DNA of 64,000 nt. Origin: Microvirga sp. Mcv34. Its GTDB lineage: Bacteria; Pseudomonadota; Alphaproteobacteria; Rhizobiales; Beijerinckiaceae. The stretch lies in NCBI RefSeq assembly GCF_024519725.1, contig NZ_JALJRK010000021.1:1-64000 (forward strand), given 5' to 3'. Below, piece after piece: positions 27,896-36,453 of the stretch; positions within the stretch are counted from its first letter, which is position 1, and each line of letters begins with the position of its first letter. The translations under genes and the position numbers were made by a program. The notes under the pieces are model-generated. The model had not been told where the DNA came from. It worked only from the letters and a program-made list of their open reading frames with translations, and made no database searches.

Positions 27896-29023
27896 ATGAA
27901 AAAACTGCTGTTGACCGGCGTGGCGCTTGGTCTTGGCCTCGCCTTCTCCAGCGCCGCCAGCGCCCAGATCAAGATCGGCGTCGCTGGCCCCATCACCGGC
28001 CCGAACGCGGCCTTCGGCGCCCAGCTGAAGAACGGCGTCGAGCAGGCTGTCGAAGACATCAACGCCGCTGGCGGCATCAACGGGCAGAAGCTCGTGGTTG
28101 TCGTCGGCGACGACGTGTCCGACCCGAAGCAGGGCGTGTCGGTGGCGAACAAGTTCGCAGCCGAGGGCGTGAAGTTCGTTGTCGGCCACTTCAACTCCGG
28201 CGTGTCGATCCCCGCCTCCTCCGTGTACGAGGAAGCCGGCATCGTCCAGGTTTCGCCTGCCTCGACCAACCCGCAGTTCACCGAGCGCGGCATGTGGAAC
28301 ACGTTCCGCACCTGCGGTCGCGACGACCAGCAGGGCCTCGTTGCCGGCAGCTACCTCGCCGACAAGTTCAAGGGCAAGAAGGTCGCCGTCATTCACGACA
28401 AGACCCCCTACGGTAAGGGCCTTGCCGACGAGACCCAGAAGACCATGAACTCCAAGGGTCTGAAGGAAGTCGTCTATGAAGGCGTGAACCCGGGCGAGAA
28501 GGACTATTCCGCTCTCGTGTCGAAGCTGAAGCAGGCTGGCGTCGACGTCGTCTACTTCGGCGGTCTCCACACGGAAGCCGGCCTCATCATCCGCCAGATG
28601 CGCGACCAGGGCCTGAACGCCCCGCTCATGTCGGGCGACGGCATCGTGTCGGCCGAGTTCGTCTCGATCGCCGGCCCGGGCGCCGAAGGCACCCTGATGA
28701 CCTTCTCGCCGGATCCGCGCAAGAACCCGAACGCCAAGGACGTGGTGGCCAAGTTCAAGGCCAAGAACTACGAGCCGGAAGCCTACACGCTCTACAGCTA
28801 CGCGGCCGCTCAGATCCTGGCGGAAGCCGCCAAGCAGGCCGGCAGCGTCGACGGCAAGAAGGTTGCCGACGTCATGAAGGCCGGCAAGCCCTTCAAGACC
28901 GTCATCGGCGATCTCTCCTTCGACAAGAAGGGCGACATCACCCGTCCGGACTACGTCATGTACGTCTGGAAGAAGGGCGCCGACGGCAAGATCGACTACA
29001 CGGGCAACGAGATGTCCATGTAA
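27896..29023 (+). CDS. livK: Branched-chain amino acid ABC transporter substrate-binding protein
   Basis: A 375-residue periplasmic binding protein of the LivJ/LivK/BraC type. A Sec signal peptide with cleavage after SSAASA precedes QIKIGVAGPITGPNAAFG, the usual mature start of this family. Later blocks include YEEAGIVQVSPASTNPQFTE and KVAVIHDKTPYGKGLAD. The start at ATG 27896 is set by GAGGAGTG upstream; an in-frame extension to 27821 would bury the signal peptide. It stands 240 bases after the permease operon behind two palindromes, so it probably has its own promoter and higher expression. A strong terminator follows. Confidence 0.93.
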   Translation: MKKLLLTGVALGLGLAFSSAASAQIKIGVAGPITGPNAAFGAQLKNGVEQAVEDINAAGGINGQKLVVVVGDDVSDPKQGVSVANKFAAEGVKFVVGHFNSGVSIPASSVYEEAGIVQVSPASTNPQFTERGMWNTFRTCGRDDQQGLVAGSYLADKFKGKKVAVIHDKTPYGKGLADETQKTMNSKGLKEVVYEGVNPGEKDYSALVSKLKQAGVDVVYFGGLHTEAGLIIRQMRDQGLNAPLMSGDGIVSAEFVSIAGPGAEGTLMTFSPDPRKNPNAKDVVAKFKAKNYEPEAYTLYSYAAAQILAEAAKQAGSVDGKKVADVMKAGKPFKTVIGDLSFDKKGDITRPDYVMYVWKKGADGKIDYTGNEMSM

Positions 29024-29050
29024 TTGATCGGCCCGACAGCCGACATTCGG

Positions 29051-29080
29051 AAACCCGCCCTGGCGACAGGGCGGGTTTTC
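29051..29080 (+). terminator. Intrinsic terminator after the binding-protein gene
   Basis: AAACCCGCCCTG (29051-29062), loop GCGA, CAGGGCGGGTTTT (29067-29079): a long GC-rich stem running into T residues, 28 bases past the stop codon. Confidence 0.9.
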
Positions 29081-29210
29081 TTATGGATCGTGGATGATCC
29101 TGGACCTCATATCGGGCGCTCGAAGTACGGAAATGGAATCCATGATCAGGCGGCGTTCGATGGTTTCCCGCCTCCTCCGCTGCGCGTGATTACGGAAACA
29201 GCACACCCCA

Positions 29211-29241
29211 CCTCATGGCCGGGACAAGCCCGGCCATGAGG
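29211..29241. repeat. Dispersed palindromic intergenic repeat
   Basis: CCTCATGGCCGGG (29211-29223) pairs perfectly with CCCGGCCATGAGG (29229-29241). The same core, TCATGGCCGGG...CCCGGCCATGA, occurs at 51968-51997. Confidence 0.8.
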
Positions 29242-29273
29242 TTGCCGTGAAGCGCCGCAGTCTTCCAATCGGG

Positions 29274-29296
29274 ATCACCGGCACGAGGCCGGTGAT
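29274..29296. repeat. Second hairpin of the dispersed repeat
   Basis: ATCACCGGC (29274-29282) pairs with GCCGGTGAT (29288-29296). A decayed relative (GGCACAAGGCCAGTGATG) is seen at 16264-16280. Confidence 0.7.
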
Positions 29297-29356
29297 GACG
29301 TGGGAGACCATGACGTAAGAATTGAACGTCCGACCGCCTTCTCAGAAATGGTGACC

Positions 29357-29743
29357 ATGCCCGCTCTCAACCTGTCCCTGCTCAAGGGCATTTACGCCGT
29401 CTGCCGTTTCCAGTCCGGCACGCCCGTCGCGGCACCTGCACCCGGCGGCTTCACGCTGCTCGTCCAGGCTGCCGAGGAGACGACGCTCGTTTGCCCCCTC
29501 GACCAAGCTCCGCCGGAAGCCGACATCGATGCCGGTTGGCGCTGCTTCCGCATCGAGCAGAGCTTCGATTTCAGTGTTCCGGGAATCCTGGCTTCCGTGC
29601 TCGCGCCGCTGGCCGGCGCCGGTATCGGCATCTTCGCCACCTCCACCTTCAGCACCGATTACGTGCTGGTGAAGGCGGACGCCGCGGACAAGGCCATGGC
29701 GGCCCTGAACGCTGCCGGGCACAGGGTCGGGAGCGACGCCTGA
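29357..29743 (+). CDS. ACT-domain protein (CASTOR-like)
   Basis: A 128-residue soluble protein with two tandem ACT-type halves: residues 1-55 (LSLLKGIYAVCRF....GGFTLLVQAAEETTLVCP) and 65-125 (WRCFRIEQSFDFSVPGILASVLAPLAGAGIGIFATSTFSTDYVLVKAD). This is the layout of the bacterial CASTOR/ACT_7 family thought to sense amino acids. I use ATG 29357; ATG 29348 and GTG 29351 are also in frame. It meets the convergent DUF1203 gene with no bases between. Confidence 0.8.
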   Translation: MPALNLSLLKGIYAVCRFQSGTPVAAPAPGGFTLLVQAAEETTLVCPLDQAPPEADIDAGWRCFRIEQSFDFSVPGILASVLAPLAGAGIGIFATSTFSTDYVLVKADAADKAMAALNAAGHRVGSDA

Positions 29744-30211
29744 TCAGGCCCGCCCGATCCGCGCCGCGAAGCAGCCGCGCCGGGCGAAATGGGCGTCGAT
29801 ATGCGCAACGTGCGGGTCGGCGAAGAAGCGCTCGATCACCTGCAGAACGTCGTCCCCCTCGGCTACCTCCGCATCGACGATGAAGGCCTTCGCATCATAG
29901 GCCCGCAGGGACAGGAGCCGCTCCCGCATCATCGGCGGCAACTCGCCCCGATACAGCCCCGTTTTCCCTGAGCGGCTGACGAAGATCGGGCCGGCCGCGC
30001 GGTAGGGCGACGTCGCCGTCGTCTGGTGGGCATGGTTGAGCAGCAGAAGCTCCTCCCCGACGGCGACGCGGGTCAGGGATACGCGACACGGATAGGCATC
30101 GGCTTCATCGGCATGGACGCGCTCGGCGCCGATCGCACTGAGGCCGGCTTCATTCAGGTCGAACAGAGGCGCAAAAGGCTCGGCATCGAGGCCGCGGATT
30201 TGGAACGACAT
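29744..30211 (-). CDS. DUF1203 family protein
   Basis: A 155-residue protein matching the DUF1203 pattern from end to end: MSFQIRGLDAEPFAPLF, YPCRVSLTRVAVGEELLLLNH, then SPYRAAGPIFV, LSLRAYDAKAFIVDAE and the closing HIDAHFARRGCFAARI. Function is unknown. ATG 30211 is set by GGAG eight bases upstream. It runs in the same direction as ccdA, 71 bases downstream of it. Confidence 0.85.
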   Translation of the reverse strand: MSFQIRGLDAEPFAPLFDLNEAGLSAIGAERVHADEADAYPCRVSLTRVAVGEELLLLNHAHQTTATSPYRAAGPIFVSRSGKTGLYRGELPPMMRERLLSLRAYDAKAFIVDAEVAEGDDVLQVIERFFADPHVAHIDAHFARRGCFAARIGRA

Positions 30212-30282
30212 GGGTGATCTCCATTTGGGATCACCTGAATGCCAAACATCAGATCTCTGGACGACCCGATTCCTGTGAGGCC

Positions 30283-31011
30283 CTACCCCAGCCGCCCCAG
30301 CGCCGGGAACGTCTCCAGGAGCCAGAACGACATGTTGCCGATCCAGCCGGTGAGGAAGGCGATGCCGGTGAGGACGAGGAGGACGCCCATGACCTTCTCG
30401 ATCATGCCGAAGCGGGAGCGCATGCGCTTCAGGAGCGCCACGAACGGCTTCATGGCGAAGGCGGCGAGCAGGAAGGGAATGCCGAGCCCGGCCGAATAGG
30501 CGGCGAGCAGGAGGGCGCCGTAGGACACGCTGTCCTCCGAGCCGGCAACCGTCAGGATCGCGGCCAGGACGGGGCCGATGCAGGGGGTCCAGCCGAAGGC
30601 GAAGGCGAGGCCCATCACGTAGGCGCCCCAGAGCCCCACGGGCTTCGTCACCTGGAACCGAGCCTCGCGGTAGAACAGGCCGATGCGGAAGAGCCCGAGG
30701 AAATGCAGGCCCATCACGATGATGGCGATGCCCGCCACCGTGCTCAGCACATCGAGATATTGCCGGATCGCCTGGCCCAGGGCCGACGCGGTGGCTCCGA
30801 GCAGCACGAAGACGGTCGAGAAGCCCGCCACGAACAGCAGCGCCGCCAGGATCGCGCGCCGCCGCACGGCCCGGTCGTCGCCCGCGCTCAGCCGGTCGAA
30901 GGTGGTGCCGGCGAGGAACGACAGGTAGGGCGGCACCAGCGGCAGGACGCAGGGACTTAAAAAACTGATGAGGCCGCCGAGCGCCGCGGCCGGATAGGAA
31001 ACACTGAGCAT
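30283..31011 (-). CDS. ccdA: Cytochrome c biogenesis protein CcdA
   Basis: A 242-residue inner-membrane protein with six hydrophobic segments. It shuttles electrons from cytoplasmic thioredoxin to periplasmic thiol proteins for cytochrome c maturation. The two active cysteines are Cys21 in FLSPCVLPLVPPY and Cys144 in FGWTPCIGPVL, both in the conserved setting. Size fits the short CcdA type rather than DsbD. Divergent from the P1-peptidase gene. Confidence 0.93.
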   Translation of the reverse strand: MLSVSYPAAALGGLISFLSPCVLPLVPPYLSFLAGTTFDRLSAGDDRAVRRRAILAALLFVAGFSTVFVLLGATASALGQAIRQYLDVLSTVAGIAIIVMGLHFLGLFRIGLFYREARFQVTKPVGLWGAYVMGLAFAFGWTPCIGPVLAAILTVAGSEDSVSYGALLLAAYSAGLGIPFLLAAFAMKPFVALLKRMRSRFGMIEKVMGVLLVLTGIAFLTGWIGNMSFWLLETFPALGRLG

Positions 31012-31107
31012 GGAAGCCTTCTATCCTGTCGCGACCGCTTGAGAAAGGCGGTGAAAGGCCCGTTCTCCAGCTTGTGAAGGCCGCCGAAATTCGGTTTGCT
31101 TGACCGC

Positions 31108-32118
31108 ATGACACAGCGCCGCAACCTCATCACCGATGTTCCCGGTCTTCGGATCGGCAATGCGCAGGATGCCGACCTCGGCTCCGGCGTGACCGTCGCG
31201 CTCTTCGACGAGCCGGCCGTCGCTTCGGCCTTCGTCATGGGTGGTGCTCCGGCGACCCGCGAGACCGACCTGCTCGACCCGGATAAGATGGCGCCAGGCA
31301 TCCACGCAGTTGCGCTCTCCGGCGGCTCCGCCTTCGGCCTCGACGCGGCCAGCGGGGTTCAGGCCTACCTTCGTGAACAGGGAATCGGCTTTGCCGTCCG
31401 TGAGGCGCTCGTTCCCCTGGTCCCGCAGGCCTGCATCTTCGACCTCATCAACGGCGGCAACAAGGATTGGGGCCGTTACCCGCCCTATCGGGAGCTCGGC
31501 TACGAAGCGGCCCGCCAGGCAGGCCTCGATTTCGCCCTCGGCACGTCCGGGGGCGGCTACGGCGCCACGACGGCGAACTTCAAGGGCGGCCTCGGTTCGG
31601 CTAGCGCCGTCACGTCCGCGGGGCACACTATCGGGGCGCTCGTGGTGGTGAACAGCATCGCCTCGGCGGTCATCGGCGACGGCCCGTATTTCTGGGCCGG
31701 CGCCCTGGAGGAAGGTGCGGAATTCGGCGGTTATGGGCATCCCGAGCATGTCGACGCGGTAAAACGCAGGCTCATCTGGAAAGGCGGCCCGCAACCGGCC
31801 ACGACCATAGCGCTCGTGGCGACCGACGCGGTCCTGACGAAGGCGCAGGCCAAGCGCCTCGCCATCGCGTCTCATGCCGGCCTTGCCCGGGCCCTACGCT
31901 TTTCCCACGCCCTGTTCGACGGCGACACGGTTTTCACCGCCGCCACGGGACGGAAGCCGCTCCAGGACGAGGCGGCGGAGTTCACGGAACTCACCGCGCT
32001 TGCCGCCGACGCGCTGACCCGCGCCATCGCGCGCGGCGTCTATGAAGCGACAGCCCTGCCCTATCCGGGCGCACAGCCTGCCTGGCGGGACCGATGGGCC
32101 GACGACAGCTCAACCTGA
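31108..32118 (+). CDS. P1 family (DmpA-like) N-terminal nucleophile peptidase
   Basis: A 336-residue member of peptidase family S58. Family blocks are NLITDVPGLRIGNAQD at the start, GGSAFGLDAASGVQAYL, and GTSGGGYGATTANFKGGLGSASAV, in which the Ser of GSAS is the expected self-processing nucleophile. DmpA and relatives cleave D-amino-acid or beta-peptide substrates. I start at ATG 31108; the TTG at 31096 is less likely. Confidence 0.88.
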   Translation: MTQRRNLITDVPGLRIGNAQDADLGSGVTVALFDEPAVASAFVMGGAPATRETDLLDPDKMAPGIHAVALSGGSAFGLDAASGVQAYLREQGIGFAVREALVPLVPQACIFDLINGGNKDWGRYPPYRELGYEAARQAGLDFALGTSGGGYGATTANFKGGLGSASAVTSAGHTIGALVVVNSIASAVIGDGPYFWAGALEEGAEFGGYGHPEHVDAVKRRLIWKGGPQPATTIALVATDAVLTKAQAKRLAIASHAGLARALRFSHALFDGDTVFTAATGRKPLQDEAAEFTELTALAADALTRAIARGVYEATALPYPGAQPAWRDRWADDSST

Positions 32119-32148
32119 TTGAAAAAGGCAGCCCACGGGCCTCAGCCT

Positions 32149-32760
32149 TTACGCCTCCGGTCGTGTTGCCATCATCGAGGGTCGAGCGGCAAAACGCTCA
32201 TACCATTGCGATGCATGTGGCCTTCCCGAGCGCCAATTCAGATCGCCGAAGCGGAAATCCAGATAGCCGATCGCGCAGGCAATGGTGATCATCGGGATGA
32301 TCACCTTATCGCCGAAGGTTGTTGCCAGCCGATCCACCTCATCGAGGCCTGCCGTGACCTTCGTCAGTTGCGTGTCCCGCCAGGCTTCCCAGCGCAACTC
32401 GGCAGGACGTACGGTCTGCTCATAGCGGGCGAGCAACGCCGCATCCGTGATGCCGTCGCCGAGGGCCTGCTGAACCAAGGCTTCCCATCGATCAGAGCCA
32501 GCAGCCGGAAAGACCTTTAGACCGTTTGAGCGAGCGTCGAGGTACTCGCAGATCACGCGGCTCCCATAGAGCGCCTCACCCTCGTCGGTGACGACTGTCG
32601 GCGCCTGACCGAGGGGATTGTAGTGAGCAATGGCCTCATCACGATTGACGGGATGAGGAGCGCTGTTCACCCGCTCAATGAGATGCTCCTGATGCGTCTC
32701 GTAGGCGGTCACGAGAACCTTGCGGACGAAGGGTGAAAGGGGTGCGAAAAAGAGTTTCAA
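32149..32760 (-). CDS. Glutathione S-transferase family protein
   Basis: A 203-residue GST. The thioredoxin-like N-domain opens with MKLFFAPLSPFVRKVLVTAYE and has NPLGQAPTVVTDEGEALYGSRVICEYLD, with the cis-Pro and the glutathione-binding acidic/Ser pair. The C-domain is all helical. The start must be TTG 32760, as the first residues match the family N terminus and AGGTGA lies six bases upstream. Substrate unknown. Confidence 0.88.
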   Translation of the reverse strand: MKLFFAPLSPFVRKVLVTAYETHQEHLIERVNSAPHPVNRDEAIAHYNPLGQAPTVVTDEGEALYGSRVICEYLDARSNGLKVFPAAGSDRWEALVQQALGDGITDAALLARYEQTVRPAELRWEAWRDTQLTKVTAGLDEVDRLATTFGDKVIIPMITIACAIGYLDFRFGDLNWRSGRPHASQWYERFAARPSMMATRPEA

Positions 32761-32887
32761 AGATCACCTGCCTTGCATGGTCCTTCGGGACCAGAATACA
32801 TGCCCAGCAGACACGAAACTCTATTTCACATCAAGTTCCCTGATCACGCATTCCCCGGCGCGACCGGCAATCACAAAAGCCCCGCGG

Positions 32888-34129
32888 CTAAAACCGGTCC
32901 GCCCGATACGGCTTCGGATCGACGACAGGCGTCTCGCCAGTGATCATCTCGGCCAGGAGCCGACCCGTCACCGGGCCGAGGGTCAGGCCGTGATGGGCGT
33001 GGCCGAAGCCGAACCAGAGGTTCTTATGCTTCGGCGCCGGGCCGATGATCGGCATCATGTCCGGGGTGCAGGGGCGCATGCCCATCCAGGGCTCCGGATC
33101 GACGCGTTCCCCAAGGGGGAAGAAGTCCCGGGCGATGGGCTCGGCCCGGGCGAGTTGAACCGGGGTCTTCGGCGCGTCCCGGTTGGCGAATTCGGCTCCC
33201 GTCGTGAGGCGGATGCCCTTCGTCATCGGGGCGAGGAAATAGCCCCGGTCGAAATCGAGCGTCGGGCGGTTGAGAACTGCATTGCCCGCGGGCTTGTAGT
33301 GCATGTGGTAGCCGCGCTTGACCGCGAGCGGCAGGTTGTAGCCGAGCTTCGTCGTGAGTACGTCGGCCCAGGCGCCCAGGGCGATGACCACATCGCGGGC
33401 CTCGACCGGCCCCTTCTCCGTCTGCACGCGCCAACCGGTCGATGTCCGCTCAAGGGTCCGAGCATCGCCCGACGCCAGCTCGCCGCCGAGGCTCTCGAAG
33501 AGCCCGACATACCCCATGGTCAGCATGTGCGGATCGGACACGGAGGCCGGGTCGGTCCAATGGATGCCGCCCTTCGTCTCCACCTTGAGATGCGGCTCGC
33601 GCTCAGCGACCGACCGGGTGTCGAGCGCATCGAAGTTCACGCCGAAATCGCGCTTGACGGCTTCCGCGTCCTTGAACTGCTCGTCGCGGCTCTTCTCGTC
33701 GCGGAACACCTTCATCCAGCCGGTCGGGCGGATCAGATGCGTCGATCCGGATTCCTCCGCCAGCGCCATGTGCTCGGTGACGCTGCGCTCGATGAGAGGC
33801 GCGTACATCCGGGCGATGGCCTTGTGCTGGGCGGGGCGGGAATGCATCCAGTACTGCCACAGGAAGGGCGCGAGCTTCGGGATCGCGGCCCAATGGTAAT
33901 GGGCGTCGATGGTGTTGTTCAGGGCATAGCGCAGCAGGGCACCGAAATCGTGCGGAAAGCCGTAAGGATAGACGCCTTCGCGCTGGATCAGGCCAGCATT
34001 GCCGAAAGAGGTCTCTTCGCCCGGCTTGCGCTTGTCGACCAGGAGAACCGACCGGCCCCGCTTCTGCAGGTGCACGGCAATCGACACGCCGACGATGCCG
34101 GCCCCAAGAACAACCACATCCTTACGCAT
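32888..34129 (-). CDS. dadA: FAD-dependent D-amino acid dehydrogenase (DadA-like)
   Basis: A 413-residue flavoprotein of the DAO family. The FAD-binding motif is at the start (VVVLGAGIVGVSIAVHLQKRG), followed by GEETSFGNAGLIQ. The C-terminal flavin cap is present (WMGMRPCTPDMMPIIGPAPKHKNLWFGFGHAHHGLTLGPVTGRLLAEM). DadA enzymes oxidise D-amino acids to keto acids and pass electrons to the respiratory chain. The substrate is not fixed, and amino-acid or sarcosine-type oxidases share this pattern. It is divergent from rpe. Confidence 0.85.
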   Translation of the reverse strand: MRKDVVVLGAGIVGVSIAVHLQKRGRSVLLVDKRKPGEETSFGNAGLIQREGVYPYGFPHDFGALLRYALNNTIDAHYHWAAIPKLAPFLWQYWMHSRPAQHKAIARMYAPLIERSVTEHMALAEESGSTHLIRPTGWMKVFRDEKSRDEQFKDAEAVKRDFGVNFDALDTRSVAEREPHLKVETKGGIHWTDPASVSDPHMLTMGYVGLFESLGGELASGDARTLERTSTGWRVQTEKGPVEARDVVIALGAWADVLTTKLGYNLPLAVKRGYHMHYKPAGNAVLNRPTLDFDRGYFLAPMTKGIRLTTGAEFANRDAPKTPVQLARAEPIARDFFPLGERVDPEPWMGMRPCTPDMMPIIGPAPKHKNLWFGFGHAHHGLTLGPVTGRLLAEMITGETPVVDPKPYRADRF

Positions 34130-34336
34130 GAAGACCCTGCCCCATTCACGTCGCTTCGTGTGAAAAGCGAACTCGTATCCTTGTGACGGGGCCATCTTTA
34201 CTCCCGTTGACGGAATGCCGTCCATGACTTTCCTGTCGCAATGGGACCTCTCCCCAGCCAAGTGGTCTTGAATTGGTTCTGGCAGGTGGCTCAATGCCCC
34301 GTTGCGGCGGGAAAAGGCTCGTGCTACCGGCGCGGC

Positions 34337-35008
34337 ATGACACGCCCGCTCCTCATCGCCCCCTCCATCCTCGCCTCCGACTTCTCGAAGCTCGGAGAAG
34401 AAATCCGCGCCATCGACGCCGCCGGCGCGGACTGGATCCATATCGACGTGATGGACGGGCATTTCGTGCCGAACATCACCATCGGGCCCGACGTGGTGAA
34501 GGCCTTGCGCCCTCATACGTCCAAGCCCTTCGACGTCCACCTGATGATCGCCCCGGTCGATCCCTACCTGGAAGCCTTCGCGAACGCGGGTGCGGACATC
34601 ATCAGCATCCATGCCGAGGCCGGGCCGCACCTGCACCGCTCGCTCCAGACCATCCGCAAGCTCGGCAAGAAGGCCGGCATCGTCCTCAATCCCGGCACCC
34701 ATGAAGGCTCCATCGAGCCGGTGATCGACGAGGTTGACCTGATCCTCCTGATGACCGTCAATCCGGGCTTCGGCGGACAGGCCTTCATCCCATCCGTCTG
34801 CCACAAGCTGCGCCGGATCAAGGAGATGGTCGGGAACCGGGACATCGATATCGAGATCGATGGCGGCGTGACGCCCGAGACCGCGCCGCTGGTGGCCGAA
34901 GCCGGGGCCAACGTGCTCGTTGCCGGCTCCGCCACCTTCAAGGGCGGCCCGTCGGCCTACGCGGCCAACATGGCGGCCATTCGCGAGGCGGCAGCAAAGG
35001 CGCGTTGA
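34337..35008 (+). CDS. rpe: Ribulose-phosphate 3-epimerase
   Basis: A 223-residue TIM-barrel enzyme interconverting ribulose 5-phosphate and xylulose 5-phosphate. Family motifs are [37 protein letters not shown] (metal-ligand His and catalytic Asp), [20 protein letters not shown] and EIDGGV. I start at ATG 34337; the family begins at this point. It is followed 58 bases later by purB. Confidence 0.95.
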   Translation: MTRPLLIAPSILASDFSKLGEEIRAIDAAGADWIHIDVMDGHFVPNITIGPDVVKALRPHTSKPFDVHLMIAPVDPYLEAFANAGADIISIHAEAGPHLHRSLQTIRKLGKKAGIVLNPGTHEGSIEPVIDEVDLILLMTVNPGFGGQAFIPSVCHKLRRIKEMVGNRDIDIEIDGGVTPETAPLVAEAGANVLVAGSATFKGGPSAYAANMAAIREAAAKAR

Positions 35009-35066
35009 GATCACAGGGCTATCGTGCTACCGCGCGGGCATATCACCCGCGTGGAAGTGGAAAGCC

Positions 35067-36380
35067 ATGATCCCCCGTTACAGCCGTCCCGAGATGGTGG
35101 CCATCTGGTCGCCGGAAACCAAGTTCCGCATCTGGTTCGAGATCGAGGCCCATGCCACGACGGCGCTCGCCAATCTCGGCGTCGTGCCGAAGGAGGCGGC
35201 GGAAACGGTCTGGGAGAAGGGCTCCAAGGCCACCTTCGACGTGGAGCGGATCGACGCCATCGAGCGCGAGGTCAAGCACGACGTCATTGCCTTCCTGACT
35301 CACCTGGCCGAGATCGTCGGCCCCGAGGCCCGTTTCGTCCACCAGGGCATGACCTCCTCGGACGTGCTCGACACCACCTTCAACGTGCAGCTCGCCCGCG
35401 CGTCCGACCTGCTGCTGCGCGACCTCGACGAGCTCCTCGCGGCCATCAAGCGCCGAGCCTTCGAGCACAAGATGACGCCGACCATCGGCCGCTCGCACGG
35501 CATCCACGCGGAGCCCACCACCTTCGGCCTCAAGCTGGCGCAGGCCTATGCCGAGTTCGAGCGTTGCAAGATCCGCCTGATCGAGGCGCGGCGGGAAATC
35601 TCCACCTGCGCGATCTCGGGGGCGGTCGGCACCTTCGCCAATATCGACCCGAGCGTCGAGGAATACGTGGCCGAGCAGATGGGCCTCCAGGTCGAGCCGG
35701 TCTCGACCCAGGTCGTCCCCCGCGACCGGCACGCCATGTATTTCGCCACGCTGGGCGTCATCGCGTCCTCCATCGAGCGCCTCGCCACGGAGGTGCGCCA
35801 CCTGCAGCGGAGCGAGGTCCTGGAGGCGGAGGAGTTCTTCTCGGCCGGCCAGAAGGGCTCCTCGGCCATGCCGCACAAGCGCAATCCGGTGCTGACCGAG
35901 AACCTGACGGGCCTTGCCCGCATGGTCCGGGCCTATGCCATGCCGGCCATGGAGAACGTGGCGCTCTGGCACGAACGGGACATTTCCCACTCCTCTGTCG
36001 AGCGCATGATCGGCCCCGACGCCACCGTGACCCTGGACTTCGCCCTCGCGCGCCTGACCAACGTCATCGACAAGCTGGTGGTCTACCCCGAGAACATGCA
36101 GAAGAACCTGGACCGCCTCGGCGGCCTGGTCCATTCCCAGCGGGTTCTCCTGGCGCTGACCCAGAAGGGCGCGTCCCGCGAGGACGCCTATCGGCTCGTC
36201 CAGCGGAACGCCATGCCGGTCTGGCGCGGCGAAGGCGACTTCCTGACCCTCCTGAAGAGCGATGCCGACGTGACGAAGTACCTGTCCGCGGACGAGATCG
36301 CGGCCTGCTTCGACCTCGGCTACCACTTCAAGCATGTGGATACGATCTTCGCGCGGGTCTTCGGCGCAGGCGGCGCATAG
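35067..36380 (+). CDS. purB: Adenylosuccinate lyase
   Basis: A 437-residue enzyme of purine synthesis in the fumarase/aspartase superfamily. It cleaves SAICAR and adenylosuccinate, releasing fumarate. The superfamily signature SSAMPHKRNP is at 265-274, its flexible loop carrying the catalytic Ser; the active-site His region is GRSHGIHAEPTTFG (141-154), with MTSSDVLDT at 95-103. The start at ATG 35067 (MIPRYSRPEM) is the usual PurB N terminus. Confidence 0.95.
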   Translation: MIPRYSRPEMVAIWSPETKFRIWFEIEAHATTALANLGVVPKEAAETVWEKGSKATFDVERIDAIEREVKHDVIAFLTHLAEIVGPEARFVHQGMTSSDVLDTTFNVQLARASDLLLRDLDELLAAIKRRAFEHKMTPTIGRSHGIHAEPTTFGLKLAQAYAEFERCKIRLIEARREISTCAISGAVGTFANIDPSVEEYVAEQMGLQVEPVSTQVVPRDRHAMYFATLGVIASSIERLATEVRHLQRSEVLEAEEFFSAGQKGSSAMPHKRNPVLTENLTGLARMVRAYAMPAMENVALWHERDISHSSVERMIGPDATVTLDFALARLTNVIDKLVVYPENMQKNLDRLGGLVHSQRVLLALTQKGASREDAYRLVQRNAMPVWRGEGDFLTLLKSDADVTKYLSADEIAACFDLGYHFKHVDTIFARVFGAGGA

Positions 36381-36453
36381 CTCGGGGGTGGAAATTTTTC
36401 CAGAGTGAACGACAATCCCCAGTCAGGAGATCAACGGCGCGGGGATTGTTGCC

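Noticed and set aside
30212-31114. Long minus-strand frame joining the DUF1203 protein to sequence across ccdA
   Set aside because: ccdA is complete in another frame of the same strand; the DUF1203 domain begins at the ATG at 30211 with its own ribosome site.
34130-35014. N-terminal extension of the D-amino acid dehydrogenase frame across rpe
   Set aside because: The FAD motif starts at the ATG at 34129, and the extension is antisense to the clear rpe gene.
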